From positions 1 through 64,000 of the forward strand of contig JAKVKH010000020.1 of NCBI GenBank assembly GCA_022486625.1: DNA of 64,000 nt. Reading direction: 5' to 3'. The notes below the pieces were generated by a model that saw only the letters and a program-made list of their open reading frames with translations, was not told the origin of the DNA and did not search any database. A program made the translations under genes and the position numbers. The stretch is from Butyrivibrio sp. (GTDB lineage: Bacteria; Bacillota; Clostridia; Lachnospirales; Lachnospiraceae). Below are positions 17,534 to 25,753 of this stretch, piece by piece. Numbering within the stretch: position 1 is the first letter of the stretch; the number at the start of each line of letters is the position of its first letter.

Positions 17534-18724
17534 ATGATGAATAAAATTCAGGAAGAAATGATTGAACGATTAATGCAGGAAGAAATCAGTGCGCAGCATA
17601 TTGCAGGTGCAAATGTGCTGGTATCTGTCAAAGGAAATGTCATTTATCAGAACAGCTTCGGTATGGCGGACCGGGAAAAAAACATGCCGATGCGCAGGGA
17701 TACCATTTTCAAAATGTTCTCCATGAGCAAGATGGCGACGGCAGCAGCTGCAATGCTTCTGTTTGAGCGGGGCAGGATAGATCTGTATGATCCGGTGGAA
17801 AATTATCTGGAGGGCTTTAAGAATCCGATCGTCTATGATGAGAACGGCGGACATCCGGCACAGCATAAGATGCTGATCCGGGATCTTCTGAACATGACAG
17901 GCGGACTGTCCTATCCGGAGGAGACAAACGGTGCCACACGTGCAACCGATGCGCTTTTCAAAGAAATTGTAAAAGAGCAGGAGAACGGGAAAACAACGCC
18001 TACGGTAGAAATGGCGAACCGCATCGGGCAGCTTCCGCTTGGCTTTGAACCCGGAACAGCGTGGAAATACGGAACCAGTGCGGATGTCATGGGTGCCATT
18101 GTTGAAGTGGTATCCGGGATGAGATTCGGCGAATTCCTGCGCAGGGAGATCTTTGAGCCTGTCGGTATGACGGATACCGGATTCTATGTACCTGCGGAGA
18201 AAATGAACCGTATGGCCATGACCTATCGTCATATTGACGGCGAGGGTGCGGCACCGGACAGACTGGAAACATTTACAGACAATCACCTTGGCATGGAAGG
18301 CTATGAAAAAGCGCCGTCCTTTGAATCGGGCGGCGCCGGACTTACTTCGACCATTGAAGATTACAGGAAATTCGGTCAGATGCTTTTGAACGAAGGAACG
18401 ACGATCGAAGGAAGACGGATTCTCGGCAGAGAAACCGTACGGTTCTTAAGATCCAATCAGCTGACTGCGCAGCTGATCGACAGTATGGGCTGGGAGTCAC
18501 TTCGCGGCTATGGCTATGGTAATTTCAACCGTGTGCTGCTGGATCCGGCAGCGGCGGGAAGTAATGCACCGGCCGGAGAATACGGGTGGGACGGCTGGCT
18601 TGGCACATATATTACGCTGGATCCCACGAATGATTTTCTTTTTGAATACTTCATTCAGCTGTGCGATGCAGGAACCACACCGGTAACCAGAAAGCTCCGC
18701 GCGATCGCTTACGGAATGTTATGA
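17534..18724 (+). CDS. Beta-lactamase-family serine hydrolase (class C/EstB-like)
   Basis: A 396-residue protein of the serine beta-lactamase/esterase fold. The catalytic SxxK is S63-M-S-K66 and the second motif is Tyr in WKYGTSADVMGAIVE (~residue 178, YxN-like). A late Gly-rich strand (EYGWDGWLGTYI) takes the place of the KTG/HxG motif. There is no signal peptide, so it is probably cytoplasmic, and it is more likely an esterase or peptide hydrolase than a resistance enzyme. Two tandem ATG codons (17534, 17537) are possible starts; the ribosome site is weak. Its 3' end overlaps the convergent DUF3810 gene by 6 bases. Confidence 0.88.
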   Translation: MMNKIQEEMIERLMQEEISAQHIAGANVLVSVKGNVIYQNSFGMADREKNMPMRRDTIFKMFSMSKMATAAAAMLLFERGRIDLYDPVENYLEGFKNPIVYDENGGHPAQHKMLIRDLLNMTGGLSYPEETNGATRATDALFKEIVKEQENGKTTPTVEMANRIGQLPLGFEPGTAWKYGTSADVMGAIVEVVSGMRFGEFLRREIFEPVGMTDTGFYVPAEKMNRMAMTYRHIDGEGAAPDRLETFTDNHLGMEGYEKAPSFESGGAGLTSTIEDYRKFGQMLLNEGTTIEGRRILGRETVRFLRSNQLTAQLIDSMGWESLRGYGYGNFNRVLLDPAAAGSNAPAGEYGWDGWLGTYITLDPTNDFLFEYFIQLCDAGTTPVTRKLRAIAYGML

Positions 18725-19906
18725 TGCATCGGCGAGCAGAACATCCGCATTCCCTTCTTCGTAATAATAATCCAGAAGCAGTCCTACCACATGTGTGTAG
18801 CTGACCTTTCCGGAGGAGACGCCGTTGACCTTCAGGTTGGTGTCAACAAAGGTACTGGCAGCTGCTCTGACGGTTTCTGTTTTCACAACCGCTTTTTTTT
18901 CGACCTGGTTCCATGATGCGTCGGTGAGGAAGCGGTTATCTTTTTTTACAAGATCACTGATGGCAACATGTGAATTGTATTCGCTTCTGCTGACAGCCTT
19001 GTAATAGTCATTGTTGACGTAATTAAGGAGCCCCAGGTATCCGCTGTACCGGAAAAACGCGTCATCAGAGGAAATGCAGGCGAGGTATCCGATCATGTTC
19101 GCTTCATCTTCATAAATATATCCGTGGGTGTGTGCAAGCTCGTGGCACATGGTAAACGGCTTGTTGGTGATGTTCATTATGTTGTTGTAATTGGCTTCCA
19201 TGGAGAATGGAAAATAATAGCCCTGCATGTACTGCTGGCTCATGAATCCGGAAAAGGTCAGTGCCTTGGGTGTAACGTAGAAGCCGGAAAGCCGCGGGTT
19301 GATCTGCCCGAGTTTCTGCATGCTGGCAATGGCACTCTGCTCCATGTTACCGGTATAAACGATGTTACCCTGTGCATCGCGGGGCATTGCAAGTGCAAGT
19401 GCGTCGGCGTTTGTCACAATATAATCGCGGACACTGGCGAGTTCTTCCTGCGTATATCCATCATGTCCGGAACCGGCACTGTCTTCGGATGAAAACGGGG
19501 TACAATGGTACAGCACAAAGCAGTTCAGGGACATGACCATGAAGATTCCGCTTAAGAGCCAGGCAGTGATCTGATAAAAAGAGATGCCGGCACGGCGGAC
19601 CGCATAGAAATGACGGAAGGCAGGAGCACCGGAACTGCGGCGCAGATGCATATGAAGCGTATTTACAAGGATTAAAATGCTCAGAACAAAAAGAACGCCC
19701 AGCCAGCAGAGTCCTGCAATGATCAGAACTTCACCGACTGAAAACGGGAAAAGACTTGTCAGTCTGCCATAGGTGGCACCCCAGAGCGGGAAAATATGAA
19801 TGGTATAAAAATCAGAGAAGGCCGGACTCTGCCACGAAAGCAGATCAAATAGAGACGAAAGTATGATGATTGCAAGCATTACCCATGTCCGTTTCTTCAT
19901 AAGCAT
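18719..19906 (-). CDS. DUF3810 membrane protein with zinc-protease HExxH motif
   Basis: A 395-residue protein with three predicted helices in the N-terminal third (about 10-25, 50-85 and 108-130), then a large soluble domain. It carries CHELAHTHGY (around residue 250) with a downstream EDEANMIGYLAC, the HExxH...E arrangement of a gluzincin-like metallopeptidase. This combination is DUF3810. The substrate is unknown; the active site is predicted on the outer face of the membrane. AGGAGG lies before the ATG. Its 3' end overlaps the convergent serine hydrolase gene by 6 bases, leaving no space for a separate terminator. Confidence 0.85.
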   Translation of the reverse strand: MLMKKRTWVMLAIIILSSLFDLLSWQSPAFSDFYTIHIFPLWGATYGRLTSLFPFSVGEVLIIAGLCWLGVLFVLSILILVNTLHMHLRRSSGAPAFRHFYAVRRAGISFYQITAWLLSGIFMVMSLNCFVLYHCTPFSSEDSAGSGHDGYTQEELASVRDYIVTNADALALAMPRDAQGNIVYTGNMEQSAIASMQKLGQINPRLSGFYVTPKALTFSGFMSQQYMQGYYFPFSMEANYNNIMNITNKPFTMCHELAHTHGYIYEDEANMIGYLACISSDDAFFRYSGYLGLLNYVNNDYYKAVSRSEYNSHVAISDLVKKDNRFLTDASWNQVEKKAVVKTETVRAAASTFVDTNLKVNGVSSGKVSYTHVVGLLLDYYYEEGNADVLLADAS

Positions 19907-19928
19907 TCCTCCTGATCACCCTGGCAGT

Positions 19929-19957
19929 ATAATAAAGATAACATGCAAATATGACAT
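19929..19957 (-). promoter_or_regulatory. Putative promoter of DUF3810 gene (ATGTCA-17-TATTAT)
   Basis: Minus-strand boxes with a 17-base spacer, 22 bases upstream of the start codon. The -35 is only a partial match. The rest of the 259-base gap to the helicase gene is A/T-rich. It holds a -10-like TAGAAT (20132-20137) for the plus-strand gene and nothing else that I can identify. Confidence 0.4.
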
Positions 19958-20165
19958 AAAGATGTATAAATGACAGCTGCTATGTTAACATATTGGTAAT
20001 AACTCACAATGAAAATGGATTTTAATTAAAATAATTAGATGTATTTCATATACAATTCACTGCAGTAGTACGGCATTATTGTAAATAATCACAGCAGAAC
20101 AAAAGTTCTTTTCCTGCAGCGCTGTATCTGATAGAATGGAGGGCAGATACAGGAGGAATGAACTG

Positions 20166-22331
20166 GTGGAAGATTTACTGCAGGGACTTAATGAAGCACA
20201 GAAAGAGGCAGTGACCTCAACGGAGGGCTTTGTCCGCGTGATTGCGGGAGCCGGATCCGGTAAAACCCGTGCGCTTTCAAGGCGTTTTGCCTATCTGGTC
20301 AATGAGATCGGAATTCTGCCCGGGAACATTCTGTGCGTTACATTTACCAATAAATCCGCCAATGAGATGCGGCAGCGGATTCATAACCTGACAGGGGACA
20401 ACGATACCGGTTATATCAATACATTTCATGGCTTCTGTGTTTCGGTCCTGCAGGAGGACAGCCATGCCGTGCAGTATCCCAAAAGCTTTCTGGTGCTGGA
20501 CAATTCTGATATTGATGCGATGCTGGGAATTATTTATGAAGAGCGCGGACTGACGCTGCGCAATATGACATATTCCAGAGCACGCGATATGATCGAGATC
20601 CGCAAGGCACTCTCGGAGCCGGATTATTATATGGATATGATCACCATGTCGCTGGACGTTCTGCATGAGAAGTACCTGAATGCAACCGACCCCAGGGACA
20701 TGATTTTCTACGGCTATTTATATCAGGAGAAAAAATGTTTCGGCCTTGATTACAACGATCTGATCAAGTTTTCACTTTATATTTTCGAGCAGAATGAGGA
20801 AATCAGACATAAATGGCAGAAGCGCCTGGAATATATCATGATTGATGAATTTCAGGATATCGATCCGCTGCAGTACCGTCTGATGGAGGTACTGTGCGGC
20901 TATCACGGAAATCTGTTCATCGTGGGAGATCCGGATCAGACGATCTATACGTGGCGAGGTGCCAATGTGCGCTATCTGCTGGATTTCGACCGGAATTTTG
21001 CAGGGACGAAGACGATCATGATGATGGAGAATTACCGTTCCACGCCGCAGATTCTGGCCGCAGCGAATTCGCTGATTGATAAGAACAGGGAGCGGATGAA
21101 AAAAGAACTGATTCCGACGCTTCCGGATGGGGAAAGAACGGTCTGCCATTTCGCCGATACGGCAGAGAAGGAAGCACAGTGGATTGCGCAGCAGGCGAAG
21201 GCACTTAATGAGAGCGGCATCCGTTACCGGGATATTACGGTGCTCTACCGGGCACATTATGTGACGAGGACAGTGGAAGAGGCTTTTCTGAAGGAAAAAA
21301 TTCCTTATACGATTTACAGCGGGGTCCAGTTCTTCGGGCGTATGGAGATCAAGGATGCACTCTGCTACCTGCGGATGATCGCCTATAAGGATGATCTGTC
21401 CTTTATGAGAATTGCCAATGTGCCCAGGCGGAACCTGGGAGAACGCCGGATGGCGTTTCTGCAGGAATATGCGTTGCAGAATCAGTGTTCTTTATATGAA
21501 GCAATGTGCAGAAACATTGAGCATGAGATTTTCAAGGGAACAAAAGCCAGGAAATTCATGGAACTGATTGAAAGCTATGCGGGTTATGAGCAGCGTCCGA
21601 TTTCCGAAGTGCTGTCACAGGTTCTGGATGAGAGCGGCTATGAGAAGGCACTCCGGACGGAAGGAGCGCAGGAACGGCTGGATAATCTGGCAGAGCTCAA
21701 GCAGTCCATATATGAATATGAAACGACCTGCGGGGAAGAGAGCACACTGGAAAGTTATCTTGCCCATGTGGCACTGTTTACCAATTCTGATGCACAGGAG
21801 GCTTCCGATCAGGTAAAGCTGATGACGGTCCATACGGCAAAGGGTCTGGAATTTCCGTATGTATTTCTGTGCGGGATGAATGAAGGCATTTTTCCGTCGA
21901 AGAAGACAGGGACGCTGCAGGCCATGGAGGAAGAGCGCCGTCTTGCGTTTGTTGCAGTGACAAGGGCGCAGAAGAAGCTCTTTTTATCAGAGGCCGGAGG
22001 CCGCAATTTCGACGGCTCACCGCGATTCCCTTCCAGATTTCTGCTGGACATCGACCCGGAGCTTCTGGAATTCACACAGCCTCCAAGGGAAGGGCTGATT
22101 GCGGAAACGAAGGATTACATCCGGCTGACGGCGAGGTTCTATGTAAATGCGGGGGAACAGAAGCTTTTTTCGGCAGGGCAGCGGGTAAAGCATAAAATTT
22201 TCGGTGAAGGTGTCGTGCAGGAGGCAGATCCGGAGCGCGGAGCCTACAGCATTTTATTCGACGGGATGGATACGCCGCGGAGCATTTCATTTCATGTGCC
22301 GCTCGAAGCATTGCAGGGAGGCAATTTGTGA
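20166..22331 (+). CDS. UvrD/PcrA-type ATP-dependent DNA helicase
   Basis: A superfamily 1A helicase, 721 residues from the GTG start. The motifs in order are Walker A GAGSGKTRAL (~27), CVTFTNKSANEM, NTFHGFC, DEFQDIDPLQY (Walker B), GDPDQTIYTWRGA, ENYRST, VKLMTVHTAKGLEFPYVF and FVAVTRAQ. The C-terminus, VKHKIFGEGVV...ISFHVPLEAL, matches the Tudor-like RNA-polymerase-binding domain of PcrA. GTG at 20166 is preferred over ATG at 20136 because AGGAGG (20151-20156) is 9 bases before it and the ATG lies in the likely -10. The sequence between motifs is divergent from standard PcrA, so it may be a second UvrD paralogue with a repair role. Confidence 0.9.
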   Translation: MEDLLQGLNEAQKEAVTSTEGFVRVIAGAGSGKTRALSRRFAYLVNEIGILPGNILCVTFTNKSANEMRQRIHNLTGDNDTGYINTFHGFCVSVLQEDSHAVQYPKSFLVLDNSDIDAMLGIIYEERGLTLRNMTYSRARDMIEIRKALSEPDYYMDMITMSLDVLHEKYLNATDPRDMIFYGYLYQEKKCFGLDYNDLIKFSLYIFEQNEEIRHKWQKRLEYIMIDEFQDIDPLQYRLMEVLCGYHGNLFIVGDPDQTIYTWRGANVRYLLDFDRNFAGTKTIMMMENYRSTPQILAAANSLIDKNRERMKKELIPTLPDGERTVCHFADTAEKEAQWIAQQAKALNESGIRYRDITVLYRAHYVTRTVEEAFLKEKIPYTIYSGVQFFGRMEIKDALCYLRMIAYKDDLSFMRIANVPRRNLGERRMAFLQEYALQNQCSLYEAMCRNIEHEIFKGTKARKFMELIESYAGYEQRPISEVLSQVLDESGYEKALRTEGAQERLDNLAELKQSIYEYETTCGEESTLESYLAHVALFTNSDAQEASDQVKLMTVHTAKGLEFPYVFLCGMNEGIFPSKKTGTLQAMEEERRLAFVAVTRAQKKLFLSEAGGRNFDGSPRFPSRFLLDIDPELLEFTQPPREGLIAETKDYIRLTARFYVNAGEQKLFSAGQRVKHKIFGEGVVQEADPERGAYSILFDGMDTPRSISFHVPLEALQGGNL

Positions 22332-22386
22332 CATCATATGATATGATGAAGCAGGGAACCAGAGTAAAAAATATATCGGGGTGTAT

Positions 22387-23481
22387 ATGAAGAGAACAGA
22401 AAAGAAATTGTGGAAACTGTGGCAGAAGGTACTGCTGGTAATTATACTGATTCCATGCGTGCTGGTCATTTCCTACGGACTGATTATTGTTTATCTGACC
22501 GCTACGGAGTATAAGCCGGCAGATCAGGAGGAAGTTAAAATTGCGGGGACTGCAGATAAAACGGTTGCTGCAGGAAACACGCTTAAAGTCATGACCTGGA
22601 ATGTAGGATACGGGGCACTTGGCGATAATGCGGACTTTTTCATGGACGGCGGCAGTCACGTATATACGGCGGACCGGGAGCGCGTGCAGGAGAATCTGGC
22701 AGGGATAGAGAAGGAAATTGCATCTGTGTCTCCGGATGTCTGTTTCATGCAGGAAGTCGACCGTAATTCCGACAGATCGCGTCACATTGATGAGGTACAG
22801 CAGATTGCGGGTTCCGCGAGCGGTTACCAGAGTACGTTTGCCTATAATTTCAGAACGGAATTCATTCCCTATCCGTGGCCTCCGATCGGGAAGGTCAACG
22901 GCGGAATTCTGACGCTGAGCGCATTCGGCATATCCGGTTCGCAGCGGCAGCAGCTGCCATGCCCGTTTTCATGGCCGGTACGCCTTGCGCAGCTCAAGCG
23001 CTGCGTCATGGTGGACCGTGTGCCGGTCAAAGGCAGCGGTCATGAACTGGTACTCGTGAATCTGCATCTTGAGGCATATGATGACGGAGAGGGCAAGAAA
23101 GCACAGACCGCCATGCTCAGGGAGGTTCTGCAGAAGGAAGCGGATGCAGGCAATTATGTGATTGCAGGCGGCGATTTCAATCAGACTTTTTCCAATACGG
23201 ATATCAGTGCGTATCCGGCGCTGGAAGGAAAATGGCATGCAGGGGCAATTGATACAGCTGATTTCGGTGATTCCTGGCAGATGCTGATGGATGGCAGTAC
23301 GCCAAGCTGCCGCTCACTGGATCAGCCCTTTGCAGGAGCAGATACGCAGAATTTCCAGTATTATGTTATTGATGGGTTTATTGTTTCTTCTAATATAAAA
23401 GTAAATTCCTGTGAGACGCAGAGCCTTTCGTTCAGAAATACGGATCATAATCCTGTGGTATTGAATGTGACATTGGAATGA
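22387..23481 (+). CDS. Membrane-anchored endonuclease/exonuclease/phosphatase-family protein
   Basis: A 364-residue protein with one N-terminal helix (~13-38) followed by an EEP (DNase I/sphingomyelinase-like) domain facing outside. Motifs are MTWNVGYG (metal-binding Asn), FMQEVDRNS (Glu), LVNLHLEAY, IAGGDFNQTF and, at the end, RNTDHNPVVLNV (the SDHxPV-type catalytic His). All catalytic residues are present. Such anchored forms are often phosphodiesterases or nucleases of unknown substrate. The start is either GTG 22381 or ATG 22387; GGGG is 5 bases before the ATG. It lies 55 bases after the helicase gene on the same strand, probably co-transcribed. Confidence 0.85.
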   Translation: MKRTEKKLWKLWQKVLLVIILIPCVLVISYGLIIVYLTATEYKPADQEEVKIAGTADKTVAAGNTLKVMTWNVGYGALGDNADFFMDGGSHVYTADRERVQENLAGIEKEIASVSPDVCFMQEVDRNSDRSRHIDEVQQIAGSASGYQSTFAYNFRTEFIPYPWPPIGKVNGGILTLSAFGISGSQRQQLPCPFSWPVRLAQLKRCVMVDRVPVKGSGHELVLVNLHLEAYDDGEGKKAQTAMLREVLQKEADAGNYVIAGGDFNQTFSNTDISAYPALEGKWHAGAIDTADFGDSWQMLMDGSTPSCRSLDQPFAGADTQNFQYYVIDGFIVSSNIKVNSCETQSLSFRNTDHNPVVLNVTLE

Positions 23482-23527
23482 AAAAAGGAGATTTCCGAGG
23501 TAAATAGTTTTTAAAATATGTAAAATT

Positions 23528-23561
23528 TGTGCAAAATGCACATAAATTAATAAATTATTAA
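23528..23561 (+). promoter_or_regulatory. Two perfect palindromes upstream of a strong promoter
   Basis: TGTGCA-AAA-TGCACA (23528-23542) and TTAATAA-A-TTATTAA (23547-23561) are 4 bases apart and lie 24 bases before the -35 of the small lipoprotein gene. They may be regulator sites; the binding protein is not known. Confidence 0.4.
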
Positions 23562-23584
23562 TCCATATCTGACAAAATGCAGCA

Positions 23585-23613
23585 TGGACATCTTCATCAT
23601 AGTGCTTTATAAT
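23585..23613 (+). promoter_or_regulatory. Strong sigma-A-type promoter (TGGACA-17-TATAAT)
   Basis: Consensus -10 and near-consensus -35 with optimal spacing, giving a ~79-base leader before the small lipoprotein gene. This is among the best promoters in the window. Confidence 0.75.
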
Positions 23614-23698
23614 CTTCCATTGTACAAGAGCTACTGAAGCAATTGACACTATGCAATTAGGTTGCAAAGTAAGTAAAACAAGAGGAGAGAAAATTATT

Positions 23699-23962
23699 AT
23701 GAAGAAGAACATCGTTGTATTATTATCCGTATTAGCATTATCTGCAGCAGTACTGGCTGGTTGTGGTTCATCCGCTTCTACAGAAGCTAGCTCCACAGAA
23801 GCATCTGTTGAGACATCCGTAGCTACAGAAGCTTCCACAGAAGCATCTGTTGAGTCTGCTGATTCAGCTTCAACAGCTTCTACAGACGCATTCGCAGCTG
23901 ATTCAGCATCTTCAGCTTCTACAGAAGACGCAGCAGCTACAGCTTCTACATCTGCTGACTGA
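23699..23962 (+). CDS. Small Ser/Thr/Ala/Glu-rich lipoprotein
   Basis: An 87-residue protein starting MKKNIVVLLSVLALSAAVLAGCGSS, with a clear lipobox (LAGC). The remaining ~65 residues are almost only Ser, Thr, Ala, Glu, Asp and Val in repeats like STEASVE. No folded domain is expected; it may be a surface-anchored spacer or a heavily modified (glycosylated) wall peptide. A strong promoter, an AGGAGA ribosome site and a strong terminator make it a single-gene unit, probably highly expressed. I do not recognise a family. A frame extension to 23651 is rejected because it has no ribosome site. Confidence 0.75.
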   Translation: MKKNIVVLLSVLALSAAVLAGCGSSASTEASSTEASVETSVATEASTEASVESADSASTASTDAFAADSASSASTEDAAATASTSAD

Positions 23963-24030
23963 TCGTTATAACCGTACCACCGATTTATTAGATCATTTGA
24001 TGATTTTGTAAATCAATTGCTTTAGTAAGA

Positions 24031-24077
24031 AAGAGCCATGTGCAGTGTGATATCACATTTGCACATGGCTCTTTTGT
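24031..24077. terminator. Bidirectional rho-independent terminator
   Basis: Perfect 14-bp arms AAGAGCCATGTGCA and TGCACATGGCTCTT, T-run on both strands. It ends the small lipoprotein gene (+) and the convergent Fur-family gene (-). Confidence 0.9.
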
Positions 24078-24080
24078 TAT

Positions 24081-24536
24081 TCAGCTTCTGGTACATGAAC
24101 TGCAATAGCCATATATTTCCAGCTGATGCCCTGTAATTTCAAAACCTTCAGCCTCTTCACTGAGCATCCTTCGAAGATCACCGAGCATACAGGAACGGAG
24201 AGGAAATTTTCGGTGACATTTCATGCAGATGGCGTAATGGCGATGTGTGCCTGTGCGCAGTTCATAAACAGCTGTTTCTTCTGAAATCAGAACTGATTTT
24301 GCAAGGACGCCGGCATCTTCAAAAGTCTGCAGACAGCGGTAGACCGTAGAAAAGGCGTATAAAGGTTTTTCTGAATTCTGGTTGAGAGTCTGATAGATTT
24401 CTGCCGCTGATAATGGGGTATCTGAATCTGCCAGAATCCGGTAGATTGCAATACGCTGCTTTGTCTTTTTGATTCCTTCCGGCCAGTTTCTTTCAATTTG
24501 CCTATCCGTCGACTCCGGATGCATTTTACATGGCAT
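24081..24536 (-). CDS. Fur-family metal-responsive repressor
   Basis: A 151-residue Fur/Zur/PerR-type regulator. The winged-helix N-terminal half (KQRIAIYRILADSDTPLSAAEIYQTL ... YAFSTVYRCLQTFEDAGVL) is followed by a dimerisation domain with THRHYAICMKCHRKF (the metal-ligand region HRHYAxCxxC) and a C-terminal CSSC, giving the four-Cys structural zinc site. It lies 39 bases downstream of a metal exporter gene in the same operon, whose promoter holds a Fur-like box, so it probably autoregulates and controls the exporter. Which metal it senses (Zn, Mn, Fe) or whether it is peroxide-sensing cannot be decided. Confidence 0.9.
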   Translation of the reverse strand: MPCKMHPESTDRQIERNWPEGIKKTKQRIAIYRILADSDTPLSAAEIYQTLNQNSEKPLYAFSTVYRCLQTFEDAGVLAKSVLISEETAVYELRTGTHRHYAICMKCHRKFPLRSCMLGDLRRMLSEEAEGFEITGHQLEIYGYCSSCTRS

Positions 24537-24575
24537 ATGCTTACCTCCGATGGTAGTTCTGCTTTTTTCTTTTCT

Positions 24576-25454
24576 TCAGATACTGATTCTCAGAAAATCA
24601 ATTGCTGCTCCGGCAATTACACCAATGACATACAGCAGAACCGTAATTTTGACATTTTCCTTCCGATCCTCATTTACACGATACAGTACGAGGAGACCTA
24701 CACCGGCACCGACCAGAAGTCCGGACATCATGGAGCCCAGTGTGATCATCTTGCCCAGATAGAGCTCTGTAATGATAACAGAAGCGGCACAGTTCGGTAT
24801 CAGTCCGATCAGACCGGCCAGCAGATGGCTGACAACAGGATTACCCTGCAGCAGCGTAGAAAGTCTTGCTTCTCCGATCAGTGTAATAGCAGCATTCAGA
24901 ATCAGGGTGAAGATGACAACGAAATAGAAAATGTGAAGCGTATGCACCAGAGCGGAGCGAAAAATGGAATCGCTTTCTTCACAGTGACAGTGTTCTTTTT
25001 CACAGAGTTTATCAATGCAGATGTGATCATCATCTTCATGGTGTCTGTGGTGCCATGCGTGAACGGTGAGGTCAATCAGAAATCCGGCGATGATACCGAT
25101 CAGTGCCTTGATCGCCAGAATGGACAGCATCGTGTTCAGTGGTGTTTTGGTAGAGATCAGAAGCGGCAGCATTTCGTCTGAAGTGGAAAGATAAATGGCA
25201 ATCAGTGTGCCAAGGGAGATAACACGCCCGGCGTACAGATTGGAAGCTGCAGCAGAAAAGCCGCACTGCGGGAATATCCCGATCAGACCACCAAACAGCG
25301 GGCCGAAATGTCCGGCCCTGCTGACGATCTGACCGGTCTTATCCTGTGTGTGATGTTCAAGGAATTCCATAATCAGATAAGTAATAAAAAGGAAGGGAAG
25401 AATTTTGAGCGCATCAATGAGGGTATCTTCCAGAATTGAGATGAGTGCAGACAT
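24576..25454 (-). CDS. Putative manganese/heavy-metal exporter with His-rich loop (ArsP_2 family)
   Basis: A 292-residue multi-helix membrane protein. Two homologous halves each contain a G-L-I-G-x-x-P-x-C signature (FGGLIGIFPQCGFSAAASNL and AGLIGLIPNCAASVIITELY). A cytosolic loop at ~132-160 is rich in His, Asp, Glu and Cys (HAWHHRHHEDDDH ... CEKEHCHCEE), a likely metal sensor or chelator. This matches the putative 10-TM heavy-metal/manganese transporter family (Pfam ArsP_2). The start at 25454 (MSALISIL) is chosen; the longer open frame upstream runs through tRNA-Gly and is not coding. It is co-transcribed with the Fur-family gene. Metal specificity is inference. Confidence 0.82.
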   Translation of the reverse strand: MSALISILEDTLIDALKILPFLFITYLIMEFLEHHTQDKTGQIVSRAGHFGPLFGGLIGIFPQCGFSAAASNLYAGRVISLGTLIAIYLSTSDEMLPLLISTKTPLNTMLSILAIKALIGIIAGFLIDLTVHAWHHRHHEDDDHICIDKLCEKEHCHCEESDSIFRSALVHTLHIFYFVVIFTLILNAAITLIGEARLSTLLQGNPVVSHLLAGLIGLIPNCAASVIITELYLGKMITLGSMMSGLLVGAGVGLLVLYRVNEDRKENVKITVLLYVIGVIAGAAIDFLRISI

Positions 25455-25494
25455 AAGCGTACCAGACCTTTCATGAGAAACGTAGAAGATGCAA

Positions 25495-25511
25495 ATGCAA
25501 ATCATTCGCAT
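25495..25511 (-). promoter_or_regulatory. Candidate Fur-family box before the metal exporter
   Basis: ATGCAAAT-C-ATTCGCAT is an 8-1-8 inverted repeat with one mismatch, 40 bases before the exporter start, nested in a larger AAGATGC...GCATCTT repeat. Fur-family sites have this 7-1-7 form (established knowledge). Confidence 0.6.
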
Positions 25512-25541
25512 CTTAATTTTGGGTAAAAAAATAATCAGAAG

Positions 25542-25612
25542 AGCGGGTGATGGGAATCGAACCCACGTATCCAGCTTGGAAGGCTGGTGTTCTACCATTG
25601 AACTACACCCGC
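25542..25612 (-). tRNA. tRNA-Gly (anticodon TCC)
   Basis: A 71-nt cloverleaf: acceptor GCGGGTG/CACCCGC, D-arm, anticodon stem CCAGC/GCTGG with loop CTTCCAA (anticodon TCC) and T-arm CGTGGGTTCGATTCCCATCA. The discriminator base is T and CCA is not encoded. The sequence downstream reaches a T7 run (25524-25538 region) that may end transcription. Confidence 0.97.
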
Positions 25613-25631
25613 ATGGGTCTGACAGTTTTCT

Positions 25632-25660
25632 ATTTTAATAAGAACGGGCGGATATGTCAA
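25632..25660 (-). promoter_or_regulatory. Promoter of tRNA-Gly (TTGACA-17-TAAAAT)
   Basis: Perfect -35 and near-perfect -10 with 17-base spacing on the minus strand, 19 bases before the mature tRNA end. Confidence 0.8.
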
Positions 25661-25671
25661 GTGATTTCATT

Positions 25672-25689
25672 TTTAGGTTATTTTTAGGT
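25672..25689 (+). promoter_or_regulatory. Direct-repeat activator site TTTAGGT-N4-TTTAGGT
   Basis: An exact 7-bp direct repeat with 11-bp period, 65 bases before the first HlyD-like gene. It matches the element at 3519-3536 in 17 of 18 positions. The -10 is less clear than at the other site (candidates TATAAG at 25721 and TCTAAT at 25727). It probably binds the same OmpR-type regulator. Confidence 0.6.
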
Positions 25690-25753
25690 TTATATGACAA
25701 GATAGGTCACATGTTTAACGTATAAGTCTAATGTGTGTGAAATGGGAGAACCG

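Noticed and set aside
24576..25598. Longer version of the metal exporter with a 48-residue N-terminal extension
   Set aside because: The extension reads through tRNA-Gly and the Fur-like box and has no ribosome site; it is an artefact of an open frame over the tRNA.
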